Shown: positions 1-9,630, numbered from the stretch's first letter. The stretch is DNA of 38,628 nucleotides from Gallionella sp. (GCA_025350405.1 JANXXX010000181.1:1-38628); one strand, 5' to 3'. Notes: generated by a model from the letters alone, not told the origin. Numbers and translations are program-made.

Positions 1-75
1 GATGCCTCGGATCGCCTCGAGGGCAACCTTGGCCTTGAACTCGCCACTGAAAATCTTGCGCTTCGTTTCGCTCAT
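1..75 (-). CDS. IS3-family transposase OrfA, first 25 codons only
   Basis: This is the amino-terminal piece of a small helix-turn-helix protein that forms the first half of IS3-type transposases. The ATG at 73-75 is preceded by AAGGAG at a good distance, and the residues start MSETKRKIFSGEFKAKVAL, a typical beginning for OrfA proteins. The gene continues leftward out of the window, so the catalytic OrfB part is not visible. A different IS3 orfA, starting MRRTRRNHAPGFKAKV, begins at the right edge and reads outward in the other direction. Confidence 0.8.
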   Translation of the reverse strand, partial: MSETKRKIFSGEFKAKVALEAIRGI

Positions 76-135
76 AACCTGCTCCTTGTTACAGCAGGTT
101 ACCATCTTAATTAACTGTCCGAAAATCGGGGTCCA
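1..135 (-). mobile_element. Left-end fragment of an IS3-family insertion sequence
   Basis: The first 135 bases read, on the minus strand, as the terminal region of an IS3-type element. The likely outer tip is the TGG that is complementary to positions 133-135. It is followed by a terminal-repeat-like stretch, an AAGGAG ribosome site and the start of orfA, which runs off the window. An inverted repeat (76-83 with 93-100) places the ribosome site in a hairpin loop. The element ends 14 bases beyond the stop of the SGNH-type gene at 150. The exact tip and any target duplication cannot be fixed because the other end is outside the window. Confidence 0.7.
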
Positions 136-149
136 CTATAAGCTGCAAA

Positions 150-1049
150 TCATCGTAGCAAATTGCAATTTGCCGGAAGGTAAAAATCAAAATTCTTAAC
201 TACAGCACTCGCCTCATTCTCTTGAAGATGAACACCATCGCTTGTTTTTATAGTTAAACCATTGCTCAAGTCAGCAAATGAAATTAACTGGTGTTGCGGG
301 AAGTATTTTTTGAAAGCTTCTCTTACTTGAACCGCCCTAGGTAATTCCCTCAAATTAGGATAGATAGGCAATTCAAAGAATCCTACAATAGCTCCTTTCG
401 ATTCTAATTCCTTTATGAAATGCATGTACTTATCCATTCTTTCCAGAAGAATATTCGATTGAAGTTGTCCTTTATAAATTCCCGTTTGCAATGCAATGGC
501 ATTTTGACGCACAGTCTCATTGATGTTAGAGGTTGGTTGTGTATCCGTTTTAGCCTCTTGTTGTTCCGCATCACCTATAATGTGAGGCGGATTAAATCTT
601 GCAGCCGCCTGATGTAAGTAACCAAGGGCAAGACTCAAAGGCCTGTTTTCAATTTGGAATGCTGGAATCGCTTTTGAATATCCAGTGGCATCCCGAATTA
701 ATTCAAGATTTACATCTCTTTCGGGGTAGTTTATTTCAACCCAAATATTTTTTGGAGTTTTTCCAGATTTCATTGCAACTGCAAGTGCAGTCAAACTGCT
801 ATCGCCTGAAAGCGATAGCCTATAAACGCAATTCGCCTTTTCGCTAAAATCCAGCCTATCCGTAAGCGACGATCCGATAATTAAAGTGTCTACGGGATTA
901 ATTGACTGTGTACGCAGATACTTCTCAACCAGATACTGATTATTTGCCCATTGACTCTGCAGAGTCGGCTTAGCCGGCTTGGGGGTAAACTTCAAAAAAA
1001 CACTGAACGCTATCAATAAACAAAGCGTAACGGCAAATGTTATCCTCAT
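150..1049 (-). CDS. SGNH-hydrolase-like protein, probable partner of the MBOAT O-acyltransferase
   Basis: The 299-residue protein has an amino-terminal hydrophobic segment (about residues 5-20) that should anchor it in, or send it across, the inner membrane. It carries an SGNH-type nucleophile motif IIGSS near residues 57-61 and a late D-x-x-H block (SDGVHL, about 270), as in AlgJ/AlgX/DltD-like polysaccharide acetylation proteins. It begins one base after the stop of the MBOAT gene, so the two are surely co-transcribed. The likely role is transfer of an acyl group to the exported glycan on the periplasmic side. The family is inferred from motifs, and the true substrate is unknown. An IS3 element lies immediately downstream, so the original 3' end may have been altered. 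Confidence 0.65.
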   Translation of the reverse strand: MRITFAVTLCLLIAFSVFLKFTPKPAKPTLQSQWANNQYLVEKYLRTQSINPVDTLIIGSSLTDRLDFSEKANCVYRLSLSGDSSLTALAVAMKSGKTPKNIWVEINYPERDVNLELIRDATGYSKAIPAFQIENRPLSLALGYLHQAAARFNPPHIIGDAEQQEAKTDTQPTSNINETVRQNAIALQTGIYKGQLQSNILLERMDKYMHFIKELESKGAIVGFFELPIYPNLRELPRAVQVREAFKKYFPQHQLISFADLSNGLTIKTSDGVHLQENEASAVVKNFDFYLPANCNLLR

Positions 1050-1050
1050 T

Positions 1051-2469
1051 TTAAAATTGAAAATATATAAATGGTTTTGAAGGGCCAGGGCTAGTCAGAA
1101 TAAGAAATAGCATTACTCCGTACATAGAATCTTTAAGGAAGCGTGGAATAGAATTTTTGAATTTTGAAAACAAATGATAGACAACAACAGGAACACTAAA
1201 CGACAAGATATAAAATGCGGCATCATTGTTAATCGCCAGTATTCCCCCGGCTTCGGGATGGACTAACGTCTTCATAAATCCCAATGCTTGTGAAAAATCT
1301 TGCAATTTAAAAAATAACCAACCGATAGTTACAAAATTAAATACTATAAATACGCGAGTAAACGTAACTGCAAAATTATTGCTTGCATATATCCTTGAAT
1401 TTATCCAAGGCCTTTCAAGAGCCAAACCTAATCCGTGCCATAGACCCCATACCAAAAAACTTAATGCAGCGCCATGCCAAAGTCCCCCGAGAACCATTAC
1501 AACAAGTAAATTAATATAAGTTCTAACGTTTCCCGCTTTATTGCCCCCTAAAGGGATGTATAGATAATCTCTAAGCCAGCTTGAAAGCGAAATATGCCAA
1601 CGCTTCCAGAATTCCGAGATCGAACTGGAAAGATAGGGGAAATTAAAATTCTCCGGGAGGTTATAACCTAGCAACTTGCCCAGCCCGATCGCAATAATTG
1701 AATAACCTGCAAAATCCGCAAAAATTTGCGCGGAATATCCATAAAGCATCATCAGTAAATCACCTGAAGATCTCCATTGAAAGTATGGATATGCTATCCA
1801 AAATGTCTGCTCGCTCAAATTATCTGCAACCACTGATTTAAGGAAGTACCCCAATATTAATAACCTGAAACAGCTTGTGAAATCGATATCACCAAATCGC
1901 TTGCGACTAACTTGCGGATAAAAATCCTTTGCTTTGATTATTGGACCAGCAATTAATTGGGGGAAAAAAACAAGGTACAACAGGGTTTCTGATAAGTGCT
2001 CGACAATCTTGGGTCGCCTATTTACAAACACTGACGCGGTGCCCCGGTATATATCAACCAAAAGACTAATCCCGTGGAAAGTATAAAATGAAATTCCAAT
2101 CGGCAAGGGGGCAAGAATTAACCAATCGGTGATGGATTGCGCCGTGCCTTGATGCGATAAAATATAATCTGCAACGAATAATAATTTATATTTAAAAAAT
2201 CCCAACATCAGTAAATTCGTTATCACCCCGGAAAATGCTGCCAGCTTTTGTTTATTTTTATTGGCAGAAGATAGGACATACCAGCTTGAGACTCCTGTGA
2301 TAACCCAGGAGCAAAGAAAAATCACCAACAGCAGTGGCGCTTCCCAAGCATAAAAGAAAAGTGATGCCAGGATAATGATTAACAGTTGTTGTTTAACATT
2401 ACTTGCCAAGTAATAAAGTGAAAAAGTGACAAGGAAAAATACAATAAATACTTGATCCGTGTAATTCAT
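1051..2469 (-). CDS. MBOAT-family O-acyltransferase (AlgI-like)
   Basis: This 472-residue, many-helix membrane protein has the hallmarks of the AlgI/DltB group of membrane-bound O-acyltransferases. These are an FWKRWHISLSSWLRDYLYIP stretch near the middle and an LGGLWHGA stretch with the catalytic-type histidine near residue 330. Proteins of this family move acetyl groups from the cytoplasm to polysaccharides outside, usually with a periplasmic SGNH/AlgX-type partner; such a partner starts one base downstream. The ATG at 2467-2469 has an AAGAGATGG-like ribosome site some distance upstream. Placement at the end of the polysaccharide cluster supports O-acetylation of the exported glycan. The family call is firm; the substrate is inferred. 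Confidence 0.88.
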   Translation of the reverse strand: MNYTDQVFIVFFLVTFSLYYLASNVKQQLLIIILASLFFYAWEAPLLLVIFLCSWVITGVSSWYVLSSANKNKQKLAAFSGVITNLLMLGFFKYKLLFVADYILSHQGTAQSITDWLILAPLPIGISFYTFHGISLLVDIYRGTASVFVNRRPKIVEHLSETLLYLVFFPQLIAGPIIKAKDFYPQVSRKRFGDIDFTSCFRLLILGYFLKSVVADNLSEQTFWIAYPYFQWRSSGDLLMMLYGYSAQIFADFAGYSIIAIGLGKLLGYNLPENFNFPYLSSSISEFWKRWHISLSSWLRDYLYIPLGGNKAGNVRTYINLLVVMVLGGLWHGAALSFLVWGLWHGLGLALERPWINSRIYASNNFAVTFTRVFIVFNFVTIGWLFFKLQDFSQALGFMKTLVHPEAGGILAINNDAAFYILSFSVPVVVYHLFSKFKNSIPRFLKDSMYGVMLFLILTSPGPSKPFIYFQF

Positions 2470-2797
2470 TTTTTATTGGTCCGCCATCTCTTAATTGCTG
2501 CCCGTTTTCCTTAATAATGGGGCTTCTTGAAAATATCCGGTCAACTGAAGGGCCGATACTGCATTGACACTCTCTGGCTGGCACGAAGGTTTTTTTCTTT
2601 GCTTTTGCTGCACAATCAGCCTCGTGATCCCCTTATCATTACCGGGCTTAACGACACCCGCAGCATCTGGTTAGGTGTGTTTTTTCTGCCACGATCTATG
2701 CTTCGTACATACATCGGCAAGCACAATAACTGATCCGCCACCAGATCAAAGCACCGTGAACACCACTGAAAAGCCGTGCCAAATATGGCTCATTGAG
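2470..2797. other. 328-base stretch without a recognised gene
   Basis: The region lies between the glycosyltransferase stop and the MBOAT start. Short open frames occur on both strands, the longest being a 68-codon frame at 2527-2733 on the plus strand. None shows a family I recognise, a convincing ribosome site or coherent composition. It may hold a promoter for the MBOAT/SGNH pair or be a scar of a lost gene. Confidence 0.4.
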
Positions 2798-5197
2798 TCA
2801 CCATGTGTCTGATTCTGCAAAAATGTTGGTGTCCTGCAGCAAAAAAGCTATTTTTCGCGACGATTCTTTCTCTACAATAAATGCAGAGAATTGGAGAGTG
2901 ATTTGTTTTTGGGCTACCACATCGGCGGGAAAACCAACATTTTTATACTGGCCTGTCTTGAATTCAACCTGCATAATTTCTTTATCATTAGCGTTAACAC
3001 TCATTACCAAATCAACCGGTGCTACGCCCGCAATATGCAAAACTTGACCTGACACCCTTTCTGTCGGCGCCACAATCACTGTCGGCTCAAGCCAATTGTC
3101 TGGCCAAAATCCAGTCACTGCAGTGCTTGATCGCGCAAGCGGAACTGTTTTTCTGGCCATCTTTTGCCAAACCACACCTAAAATCCTAAATCGTCGTTTC
3201 GCTCTTTTAAGAAAGTAGGCGACAATTTGCTTCATAGAATATTGATCTCGATGATCCCATTTATGGTGAAGCCAGCCAAGCTTCTCACACGAACCAGGGA
3301 TTAGGCGCAGGGTTCTACTAACAATATTATTATTATCATAAACCAGATGATGCCAGTAACCATGATAGTAATCCTGAAGCGCATAATCGGCATGCTTTCT
3401 ACAAACCTCAAAAATCTCTTTGTAAATTTTTCCCCGCGCCGACATCGTTTTGGTCTCTGGATAGAGCCGGGAGCACGCCAGCTTAACCGGCAGGAAACGG
3501 ATATCACCGCCAGCCTTGGCAATTCGCAGCCAGTAGTCGTAGTCCATAACGTAATTCAGCTGTTCATCGAAAGGGCCAACTTTTTCTGCAATTCCACGTT
3601 TCCAGAATGCCGCCGGTTGACACACCATGCAGTCTTGCATAAGCCGGTTGAACGAATAATCATCCGTCTTATAGCTTCCGGTTACCCTATCTTCTTCGTC
3701 GATATAGTCCGCGTTCCCGTAGACCATATCGCAATCCGGATGCTGCTGAAAGAAAATAACAACCCGCTCAATGGCGCCTGGAGTCAAAATATCGTCGGAG
3801 TTCAGATACGCCAGAATCTCACCGTTAACGCGGGTCATGCCTTTGTTGATGGCATCGGTCTGACCGTGATCAGGTTCCGATATCCAATCAAAGCGATTCC
3901 CATAACTGCGTAGTATCTCGATAGTTTCATCCTTAGAGCCACCGTCAATCACCACATACTCGATTTTAGGATAACTCTGCGTGAGCACGCTCTCGATTGT
4001 CCGCTTGATAAAACGCCCCTGATTGTAGGAAGGCGTCACGATAGATACTAAGGGTAGAGGTTCCTGAATTCCGGAATGAGCTTCCGTCAAATGCGTTGAT
4101 GCGACCTTGACCCGTTCGCAGGCCGCCATCAAATTATGTGCGGACTTATCCCACGAATAAACACCCAAGCGATCCCTGCCACGTCGCACGAGCGTTTCTC
4201 TCAATTTGTCATCCACGAGGATATGTTCCAGAAGTGTAGCCATCGCCTCAACATCTGTTGGATCACATGTCAGAACGGCATCTCCGCCTACCTCGGGAAG
4301 GCTCGCGGCATTGCTGCAAACGACGGGAGTTCCGGCATCGAAGGCTTCCAGCAGTGGCATCCCGAATCCTTCGTAAAGAGAGAAAAATACCAGGGCGCGA
4401 GCACGCTCCAAAAGCACTCGCAGAAGTTCCGGTCGAACAAACCCCAAGTGAGTGACAGGCAAATCCAGAAAATCTCTCGACAACTCTGCCCACCCGGCTG
4501 GATGGCCCGTCAAAATGAGAGGGATGTCATTGCGCCCGGTTTTTTCTCTAAATCGTCGGAAAGCTTGGAGCAATCTTGTGTGATTTTTATGTTTCCATAG
4601 ATTGGCTGGAAACAGAAAATAATCGCCCCGAGGAATGAGCGCACGCTCCGAGTCACTCAACCTTCCGTCACCCTTTCCAAGTCCGTGAACAGTCTGTAAC
4701 GAAGGCTCCATCAGAAACATGTCCTTGCAGCGAGTATCCGGAAAATCGAGTAATGCCTTTCGTGCAAATTCGGAAATCGTGCCAATTGCTCCTGCACCGG
4801 AAAGCGCTTTGGAAAAAGCGGCCCGGCGAATGCGCAGAACCTCGGAAGAAAAGAACTCTGGGAATGTTTCGTGCTGATTATCCGGAATCAAAAATATCTG
4901 CTTCCTGAGCGGAAACTGCAAAGTATCTTCCATGGGATAAGCACGAAATAGAACGTCTATATTTTCATCCGTTGCTATGTGATCCAGATGCTGAAAGTAG
5001 TTGGCTATCGGCAAACTAAAATAGCGGACATGTTCCGCCTCATACTCAATCAGGCTCCTATTGAATGGCGTACAGAAGACCATAAACTGATGCTCGGGAT
5101 AAAGCGCGAACATGTGTTCGCAAACACCTTTAACCAGTTGTGAAATCCCACCTCCGGCACCCAGTACAATCTGCCTAAGATCAAGACCTATTTTCAT
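2798..5197 (-). CDS. Two-module glycosyltransferase: GT4-like half fused to a GT2 half
   Basis: A 799-residue cytoplasmic protein with two complete sugar-transfer modules. Residues 1-360 form a GT4/GT-B enzyme: a glycine-rich start MKIGLDLRQ, FLFPANLWKHKNH, and the donor-site stretch SLYEGFGMPLLEAFDAGTPV. Residues about 384-600 form a GT2/GT-A enzyme: VSIVTPSYNQ, VIDGGSKDET, and an acidic metal site NSDD near 467. About 100 terminal residues (from FWPDNWLEPT) look like an added beta-rich domain. The start at 5195-5197 was chosen because MKIGLDLRQ is the usual GT4 beginning, has GAAAGGG upstream, and overlaps the preceding broken frame as ATGA. The protein probably adds two different sugars in succession to the lipid-linked glycan. 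Specificities cannot be read from sequence. Confidence 0.85.
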   Translation of the reverse strand: MKIGLDLRQIVLGAGGGISQLVKGVCEHMFALYPEHQFMVFCTPFNRSLIEYEAEHVRYFSLPIANYFQHLDHIATDENIDVLFRAYPMEDTLQFPLRKQIFLIPDNQHETFPEFFSSEVLRIRRAAFSKALSGAGAIGTISEFARKALLDFPDTRCKDMFLMEPSLQTVHGLGKGDGRLSDSERALIPRGDYFLFPANLWKHKNHTRLLQAFRRFREKTGRNDIPLILTGHPAGWAELSRDFLDLPVTHLGFVRPELLRVLLERARALVFFSLYEGFGMPLLEAFDAGTPVVCSNAASLPEVGGDAVLTCDPTDVEAMATLLEHILVDDKLRETLVRRGRDRLGVYSWDKSAHNLMAACERVKVASTHLTEAHSGIQEPLPLVSIVTPSYNQGRFIKRTIESVLTQSYPKIEYVVIDGGSKDETIEILRSYGNRFDWISEPDHGQTDAINKGMTRVNGEILAYLNSDDILTPGAIERVVIFFQQHPDCDMVYGNADYIDEEDRVTGSYKTDDYSFNRLMQDCMVCQPAAFWKRGIAEKVGPFDEQLNYVMDYDYWLRIAKAGGDIRFLPVKLACSRLYPETKTMSARGKIYKEIFEVCRKHADYALQDYYHGYWHHLVYDNNNIVSRTLRLIPGSCEKLGWLHHKWDHRDQYSMKQIVAYFLKRAKRRFRILGVVWQKMARKTVPLARSSTAVTGFWPDNWLEPTVIVAPTERVSGQVLHIAGVAPVDLVMSVNANDKEIMQVEFKTGQYKNVGFPADVVAQKQITLQFSAFIVEKESSRKIAFLLQDTNIFAESDTW

Positions 5198-5625
5198 GAC
5201 AACAACCCTTTCTTCCGACTCACGATGGAACATATCCGCTCTGTTGTAAAACGCTCATACAGTTTTTGGGGCCTTTCGCCAAACTCTGCCGCGAACGGAT
5301 ACGGTCCGTCAAACCCATCCTCAATACTGTTTTGCAAAATAATATTGCATGTCCAAAAATAGCAGCCCCCAGAACTCATTGGTAAACCATAATGGTTTAT
5401 CGTTATTTGTCAAAATACCCTCACCCGTGCAAAAAACCTGACGCTGTTTTGGCCGTCGCATATTCCCGCATGGATGCCAGGACGTACAGACTGCACAGAT
5501 GTTGCAATGCTCGATAATCGTATCCATAAATCAGAGCCCTTTATTCTTTGATCATTGGAACGACCCATCGGCGCAGACGCCGTCGATGATTAGAACCTCA
5601 AGGCACTGGCAATCCTGCGAAAAAA
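5194..5625 (-). pseudogene. Decayed gene, probably a former glycosyltransferase
   Basis: Fragments in different minus-strand frames suggest one broken gene. Near 5551-5621 a frame reads FSQDCQCLEVLIIDGVCADG, which resembles the SVxxQxYxxxEVIIVDGxSxDG core of GT2 enzymes. Near 5405-5550 another frame gives a coherent peptide (YGYDYRALQHLCSLYVLASM). At 5321-5527 and 5194-5379 two more frames overlap at a GGGGG run (about 5370-5374), where a single-base slip would join NEFWG to CYFWTCN. The last frame ends with a TGA overlapping the ATG of the next glycosyltransferase, a coupling expected of a genuine operon gene. The GT2 assignment rests on one short motif, and the stops may partly reflect sequence errors. 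Confidence 0.4.
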
Positions 5626-5712
5626 TCGGGTCGATGCACTGTCGTAGATAGCAGCCTTGATTTAACGGGGGAGTTATTACTGAAATCCTCGTCAAATGTT
5701 TTTCTTGGCTTA

Positions 5713-6771
5713 TCAACCTCCGCCGCCAAAAATTTTCCTTGCTAAACTACTTTGGATTTCTGAAAGTCTAAGTGCAATCCTCAGAATTGGGCGAGAAAAT
5801 GTATTCCGGAGTGTCGTTGCCTCGTTCCGTGCTTCCTGCACCCAATTGGTAAGGATATGGATCTGAGAAGTGGCATCTGCTCTTAATTCATCAATATTCT
5901 TACGGAGTGTTTTTTCCATATCCAGCAATGCCAAAACCTGCCGCCCGTTTGGCGTTGCCAGGAGTGCCGCTTCGATCTTCTCGGATGCATTAACCTGTAG
6001 CGGAGACCGGCTCACCACAAAAAACATGTCGTAATGGGAAAAGATTGCGGGTTCGAAATAGATATGCTCTGCGCCAAGTCGCCGGAAAAGTTCTGTTGCT
6101 GAGCGTTCGCTGAAGAGGTAAAGATGCTCATCAGATTTTAGTTGATCCAGAAAGGCGCCTTTGGACTCGACCAACTCGTCGTAACGCATATTTTCCTTGA
6201 ACTGCGGAGCCTGGATCAGCAGCATGCCGTCCTGCTTGAGCAGTTCGAGACAAAGCCGCATCGTTGCTATGGGATCCGGCAAATGTTCCAATACATCCAT
6301 CAAGGCAATCACGTCAAGACTGCCTGACTTAATGTCGAGATTCTCCACCGGCCCAACCGATATTGGCACACCAAAGGTCTTCTGGGCGAAATCAACCACC
6401 CACGGACTCATTTCGACGCCGGAGGCCTGATAGCCTGCCTGCCGCATCAAAGCAACAAAACTGCCGTGGGCGCAACCGAGTTCCAGCACTTCCGCTGGCG
6501 GCAACCGGTATTTCAATAACGCTTTGAGCCAATGCAGATTGCGCTCTGGCAGATCGTTTCTGGAGCGAGCCTGTATATCAGGAAAACCGAGATCCTGTTT
6601 CTGGTGATCCAGCCAATATTGCTTGCCGTAGAAATCCGTGTCGTCATTGTTAACTTGCAACTGTTCATCAGACAGGCTGTTTTGTGAAACCAAGGTGCCA
6701 CAAGCACCGCACACCGAATACTCGGGGCTAAACGGCAATAAATTATTGACACCGCACCAACATGCTCTCAT
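5713..6771 (-). CDS. Class I SAM-dependent methyltransferase of the polysaccharide locus
   Basis: A 352-residue protein. The first 30 residues hold four cysteines (CWC and CGAC, residues about 4-24), a zinc-ribbon-like start seen in many sugar or small-molecule methyltransferases. A Rossmann-type methyltransferase domain follows, with motif [12 protein letters not shown] near residues 94-104, an acidic residue after the second strand (GVEMSP), and [13 protein letters not shown]. The tail from about residue 270 is helical and may mediate self-association. Its start overlaps the stop of the upstream acyltransferase by four bases (ATGA). It may modify a glycan residue or cap the chain end, as chain-terminating methyltransferases do in ABC-exported O-antigens. 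The substrate is inferred only from context. Confidence 0.82.
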   Translation of the reverse strand: MRACWCGVNNLLPFSPEYSVCGACGTLVSQNSLSDEQLQVNNDDTDFYGKQYWLDHQKQDLGFPDIQARSRNDLPERNLHWLKALLKYRLPPAEVLELGCAHGSFVALMRQAGYQASGVEMSPWVVDFAQKTFGVPISVGPVENLDIKSGSLDVIALMDVLEHLPDPIATMRLCLELLKQDGMLLIQAPQFKENMRYDELVESKGAFLDQLKSDEHLYLFSERSATELFRRLGAEHIYFEPAIFSHYDMFFVVSRSPLQVNASEKIEAALLATPNGRQVLALLDMEKTLRKNIDELRADATSQIHILTNWVQEARNEATTLRNTFSRPILRIALRLSEIQSSLARKIFGGGG

Positions 6772-7286
6772 TTTTCCGACTCCTCAATTTTCCTTATTAC
6801 GCGCGCTGGATTGCCGGCAACAACATGCCATGCCGGGACATCATGTGTAACCACAGAACCGGCACCGATTATTGCCCCTTCCCCTATCGAAATTCCTTTT
6901 AATATTATTGATCTCGCCCCAATCCAAGCCCCTCGCCCAATCACAATGCTTTCAATAGGGATGGCGCCCCAATCGACTTTCCCTTGCCTAAAAGCCTGCA
7001 AATCATTTTTCCGAACACTCAATCTCGTGCTATGCCCATCTGTGTCCGAGATCGTAACATGGTATGAAATCAATACATCGTCTTCAACCGTTATTGAGCC
7101 GGCACAATCTATGACAGTTGATCCGCCGATGTAAACGTTATTTCCGATACGGATTTTGCTTGTTTCATTCTCACAAACAACGTAACCCTCGATAAGGCAA
7201 TCGTTGCCGATATCTATTGATCCACCCTCCTTGCGTATCTCCAGAGTACCCGAAATCTCAGTGTTAATGCCAATGCGTTTAATCAT
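6768..7286 (-). CDS. Left-handed beta-helix (hexapeptide repeat) acyltransferase
   Basis: The 172-residue protein is made of repeated (I/V)-G-x-x-x-x units ([48 protein letters not shown]). It ends with the [13 protein letters not shown] signature of WcaF/WbbJ-type O-acetyltransferases. These trimeric cytoplasmic enzymes transfer acetyl from acetyl-CoA to a sugar. The start at 7284-7286 is preferred over an upstream in-frame ATG at 7298 because GAGG lies about eight bases before it. It overlaps the methyltransferase start by four bases. It likely acetylates a sugar or nucleotide sugar before assembly, separately from the MBOAT pair that would act after export. Confidence 0.85.
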   Translation of the reverse strand: MIKRIGINTEISGTLEIRKEGGSIDIGNDCLIEGYVVCENETSKIRIGNNVYIGGSTVIDCAGSITVEDDVLISYHVTISDTDGHSTRLSVRKNDLQAFRQGKVDWGAIPIESIVIGRGAWIGARSIILKGISIGEGAIIGAGSVVTHDVPAWHVVAGNPARVIRKIEESEK

Positions 7287-7367
7287 TGCTAACCTCATAA
7301 AATGGGCAGAAAAAGTAGTCAGCAAAGCGCCTGAAACGCCCCCCAGATAGCAATGGCACTGTCTTTA

Positions 7368-8813
7368 TCACAAACTCTCGGCTTTGTCAGAATAGGTGTA
7401 TTGAAAATTTCCAGGCAAATCTGCAACACCGTGGTGCGTCAGTTGTGATCCCTGGCGCTCTTTTCGCAAATTGACCCTTATCACGCCAGCACTTGGCAGA
7501 TGACAAATACGAACAACCCGTGCATGAAGTTCATCGTGACTTAAGGATGCCCTTTCCTTGTAGCTATTTGAGTCAATGCTAGCCAGCCCAAATTCAAAGG
7601 TGTATTCCCCCACGGCCAGCTTTAACTCAATACTTTGCTTACAACGGATCAAGGTCCCGGCTTGGATATAATCCGGTACATCGACGCCATATTCCAACGA
7701 ACCTTTTCCATGCACTAAAATTCCCTTGTCGTTTTGAATAACGATTCCACTAAGTGGCACAAAAATAGGTTTAAGTAATTTAAACTCATAATAAAAAACC
7801 GCCACTTCACCCTGAGCGTAACTCGTGCGGGGATTTCCTTGAAGATCACAAATAGCGTATCTCGTACAAATTGCCATCCCATTGCTGACTTGCGTTAATG
7901 GAGAAGCATCGTTAAATATTGAATCGGTTATCCACGAATCATCACCAGATGAGCTGTCTTCCCCCCTTACAAAATCTAAAACGGGACGTAGCTCTCCCTG
8001 TTCCGGAGCAACATCTGTTGGTTGGTGTAATAAATAATAGAGTTTGGCCGCCTCGCTTGAATCCCCTACAAATTTTGCTTTGCCATGATCTAATAACACA
8101 GCCCTCTCGCAATATTGTTCTATATCCGGCATTGAGTGCGATACAAGCAAAATCGCGGCACCCGCCGTTTTCAATTGTTCCAGACGCGCATAACACTTTT
8201 GGCGAAAGAATACGTCCCCCACCGCCAGCGCCTCGTCAATAATGACGATGGAAGCATCAATATGCGCCTGCACCGCAAAAGCAAGTCGTAAAAACATGCC
8301 GCTTGAATAAGTCTTTACGGGCTCGTCAATAAACTCTCCAATGCCGGCAAATTCGGCGATTTGGTCGTAGCGCGCTTCGATTTCTTTTTTATTGAGACCC
8401 AGGATGCGCCCATTGTGAAAAACGTTATCCCGTCCAGTAAATTCCGGATTGAAACCGCTCCCCAGTTCCAGTAATGCGGCGACCCTGCCTGTTACAGTAG
8501 CTTCCCCGCTCGTCGGTGCCAAAGTGCCAGCAAGAATCTGTAACAGGGTACTCTTGCCGCTGCCATTGCGCCCGATGATGCCTAGAGTTTCACCACGCCT
8601 TACCTGAAACGAAACATCGTTCAGCGCCCAGAATTCGCGGAAGTAATGTGGTGGTTCACGGTTTTCCGCAATTCTTAGCGCGGCAGCCGTGCGATTGACC
8701 GCTTGGTACAGACCCGGCATGATAAGCTGTTTCAGTCTGTCTCTAGGCGTAGCGTAAATTTCATAACGCTTGCTGAGGTTGCGTACGTCGATCACGATTT
8801 CGTCAGATGACAT
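7368..8813 (-). CDS. wzt: Polysaccharide ABC exporter ATP-binding protein with C-terminal glycan-binding type domain
   Basis: This 481-residue protein powers export of a finished lipid-linked polysaccharide. The ATPase half has Walker A GRNGSGKST (about 81-89), the signature YSSGMFLRLAFAV (about 169) and Walker B IVIIDEALAVGD (about 189). From about residue 300 there is a beta-rich carboxy-terminal domain (FEFGLAS...), as in Wzt proteins of O-antigens that carry a terminal modification recognised by the exporter. The start at 8811-8813 ([10 protein letters not shown]) matches the family; it lies inside the end of wzm with an 11-base overlap, indicating translational coupling. The domain's presence, next to a methyltransferase, fits a chain-capping signal, but which group is recognised is inference. 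Confidence 0.93.
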   Translation of the reverse strand: MSSDEIVIDVRNLSKRYEIYATPRDRLKQLIMPGLYQAVNRTAAALRIAENREPPHYFREFWALNDVSFQVRRGETLGIIGRNGSGKSTLLQILAGTLAPTSGEATVTGRVAALLELGSGFNPEFTGRDNVFHNGRILGLNKKEIEARYDQIAEFAGIGEFIDEPVKTYSSGMFLRLAFAVQAHIDASIVIIDEALAVGDVFFRQKCYARLEQLKTAGAAILLVSHSMPDIEQYCERAVLLDHGKAKFVGDSSEAAKLYYLLHQPTDVAPEQGELRPVLDFVRGEDSSSGDDSWITDSIFNDASPLTQVSNGMAICTRYAICDLQGNPRTSYAQGEVAVFYYEFKLLKPIFVPLSGIVIQNDKGILVHGKGSLEYGVDVPDYIQAGTLIRCKQSIELKLAVGEYTFEFGLASIDSNSYKERASLSHDELHARVVRICHLPSAGVIRVNLRKERQGSQLTHHGVADLPGNFQYTYSDKAESL

Positions 8814-9630
8814 CGGCAAATCCTCGACGTGTTTTTTGGAACCACCAATAACCAAAATAACTGATTGCAATCCCGATACCCAAGCTAGCTAACCACGCAT
8901 CCCATTGTAGATGCTTACCCCAGAGCATGGCATCGCGAAGTTGAACAACCGGCAAAGCAATGGGATTCAATGTAATCAGTGCCCGGTATGCTTCTGGAAG
9001 ATTCTCGATGGGGTAAAAGACAGGCGAAATAAATAACGCTACGGTAGTGACCATGCCGATAATTTGCGCAAGGTCACGCATGTAAACCCCAAGCGAAGCC
9101 AGAATCCAGGACAAACCCATCACCATCAAAATTAATGGCAGGAGAAGTATCGGAATAAGTAAAGCCCCTATGTGTACTGTCACCCCACCCAAGAGACAAA
9201 AGACCAGCAGAACGCAGAAGCTCACAAGAAAATGTAAAAGGGCAGAGAAGAGCGCCATCCACGGCAATATTTCAAGGGGAAATACCACCTTTTTGACGTA
9301 ATTGGGATGGCTGGTTATTAGTCCTGGCGCACGGTTAAGGCATTCGGCAAAAAAACTGTGAACGATCATGCCCGAGAAAAGAACGAGGGAAAACGCCACC
9401 TTGCTTTCTTCGCCCAAACCCCATCTAGCCTTGAAGGCAACGCTAAATACAACCGTATAGATTGCCAACATGAGTAGAGGACTAAACAGCGACCAGGCAA
9501 CACCCATAATCGAGCCTTTGTAACGCCCGATAAAATCCCGTCTAACGAGTTCCCATAACAGCTCTCTGTGCAAGAAGAGTCCGCTAAACATGGCCCTCGG
9601 TGTGAGAGGATGTTTAGCGCCTATTTGCAT
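8803..9630 (-). CDS. wzm: Polysaccharide ABC exporter permease
   Basis: The 275-residue ABC-2 type membrane protein has the family start [20 protein letters not shown], six hydrophobic spans, and the typical ending [18 protein letters not shown]. It forms the membrane channel for the ATPase encoded next, moving the undecaprenyl-linked chain to the periplasm. The ATG at 9628-9630 has AGAAGG seven bases upstream. A shorter start at 9591 is possible. The first codons overlap the end of a 59-codon phosphomannomutase fragment upstream. A second, truncated copy of a wzm start occurs at about 12427-12575, so the locus once held or acquired another exporter. Confidence 0.92.
   Translation of the reverse strand: MQIGAKHPLTPRAMFSGLFLHRELLWELVRRDFIGRYKGSIMGVAWSLFSPLLMLAIYTVVFSVAFKARWGLGEESKVAFSLVLFSGMIVHSFFAECLNRAPGLITSHPNYVKKVVFPLEILPWMALFSALLHFLVSFCVLLVFCLLGGVTVHIGALLIPILLLPLILMVMGLSWILASLGVYMRDLAQIIGMVTTVALFISPVFYPIENLPEAYRALITLNPIALPVVQLRDAMLWGKHLQWDAWLASLGIGIAISYFGYWWFQKTRRGFADVI

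Noticed and set aside
2527-2733. 68-codon plus-strand frame between the glycosyltransferase and MBOAT genes, suspected to be a transposase remnant
   Set aside because: No catalytic or family motif could be recognised and no inverted repeats flank it.
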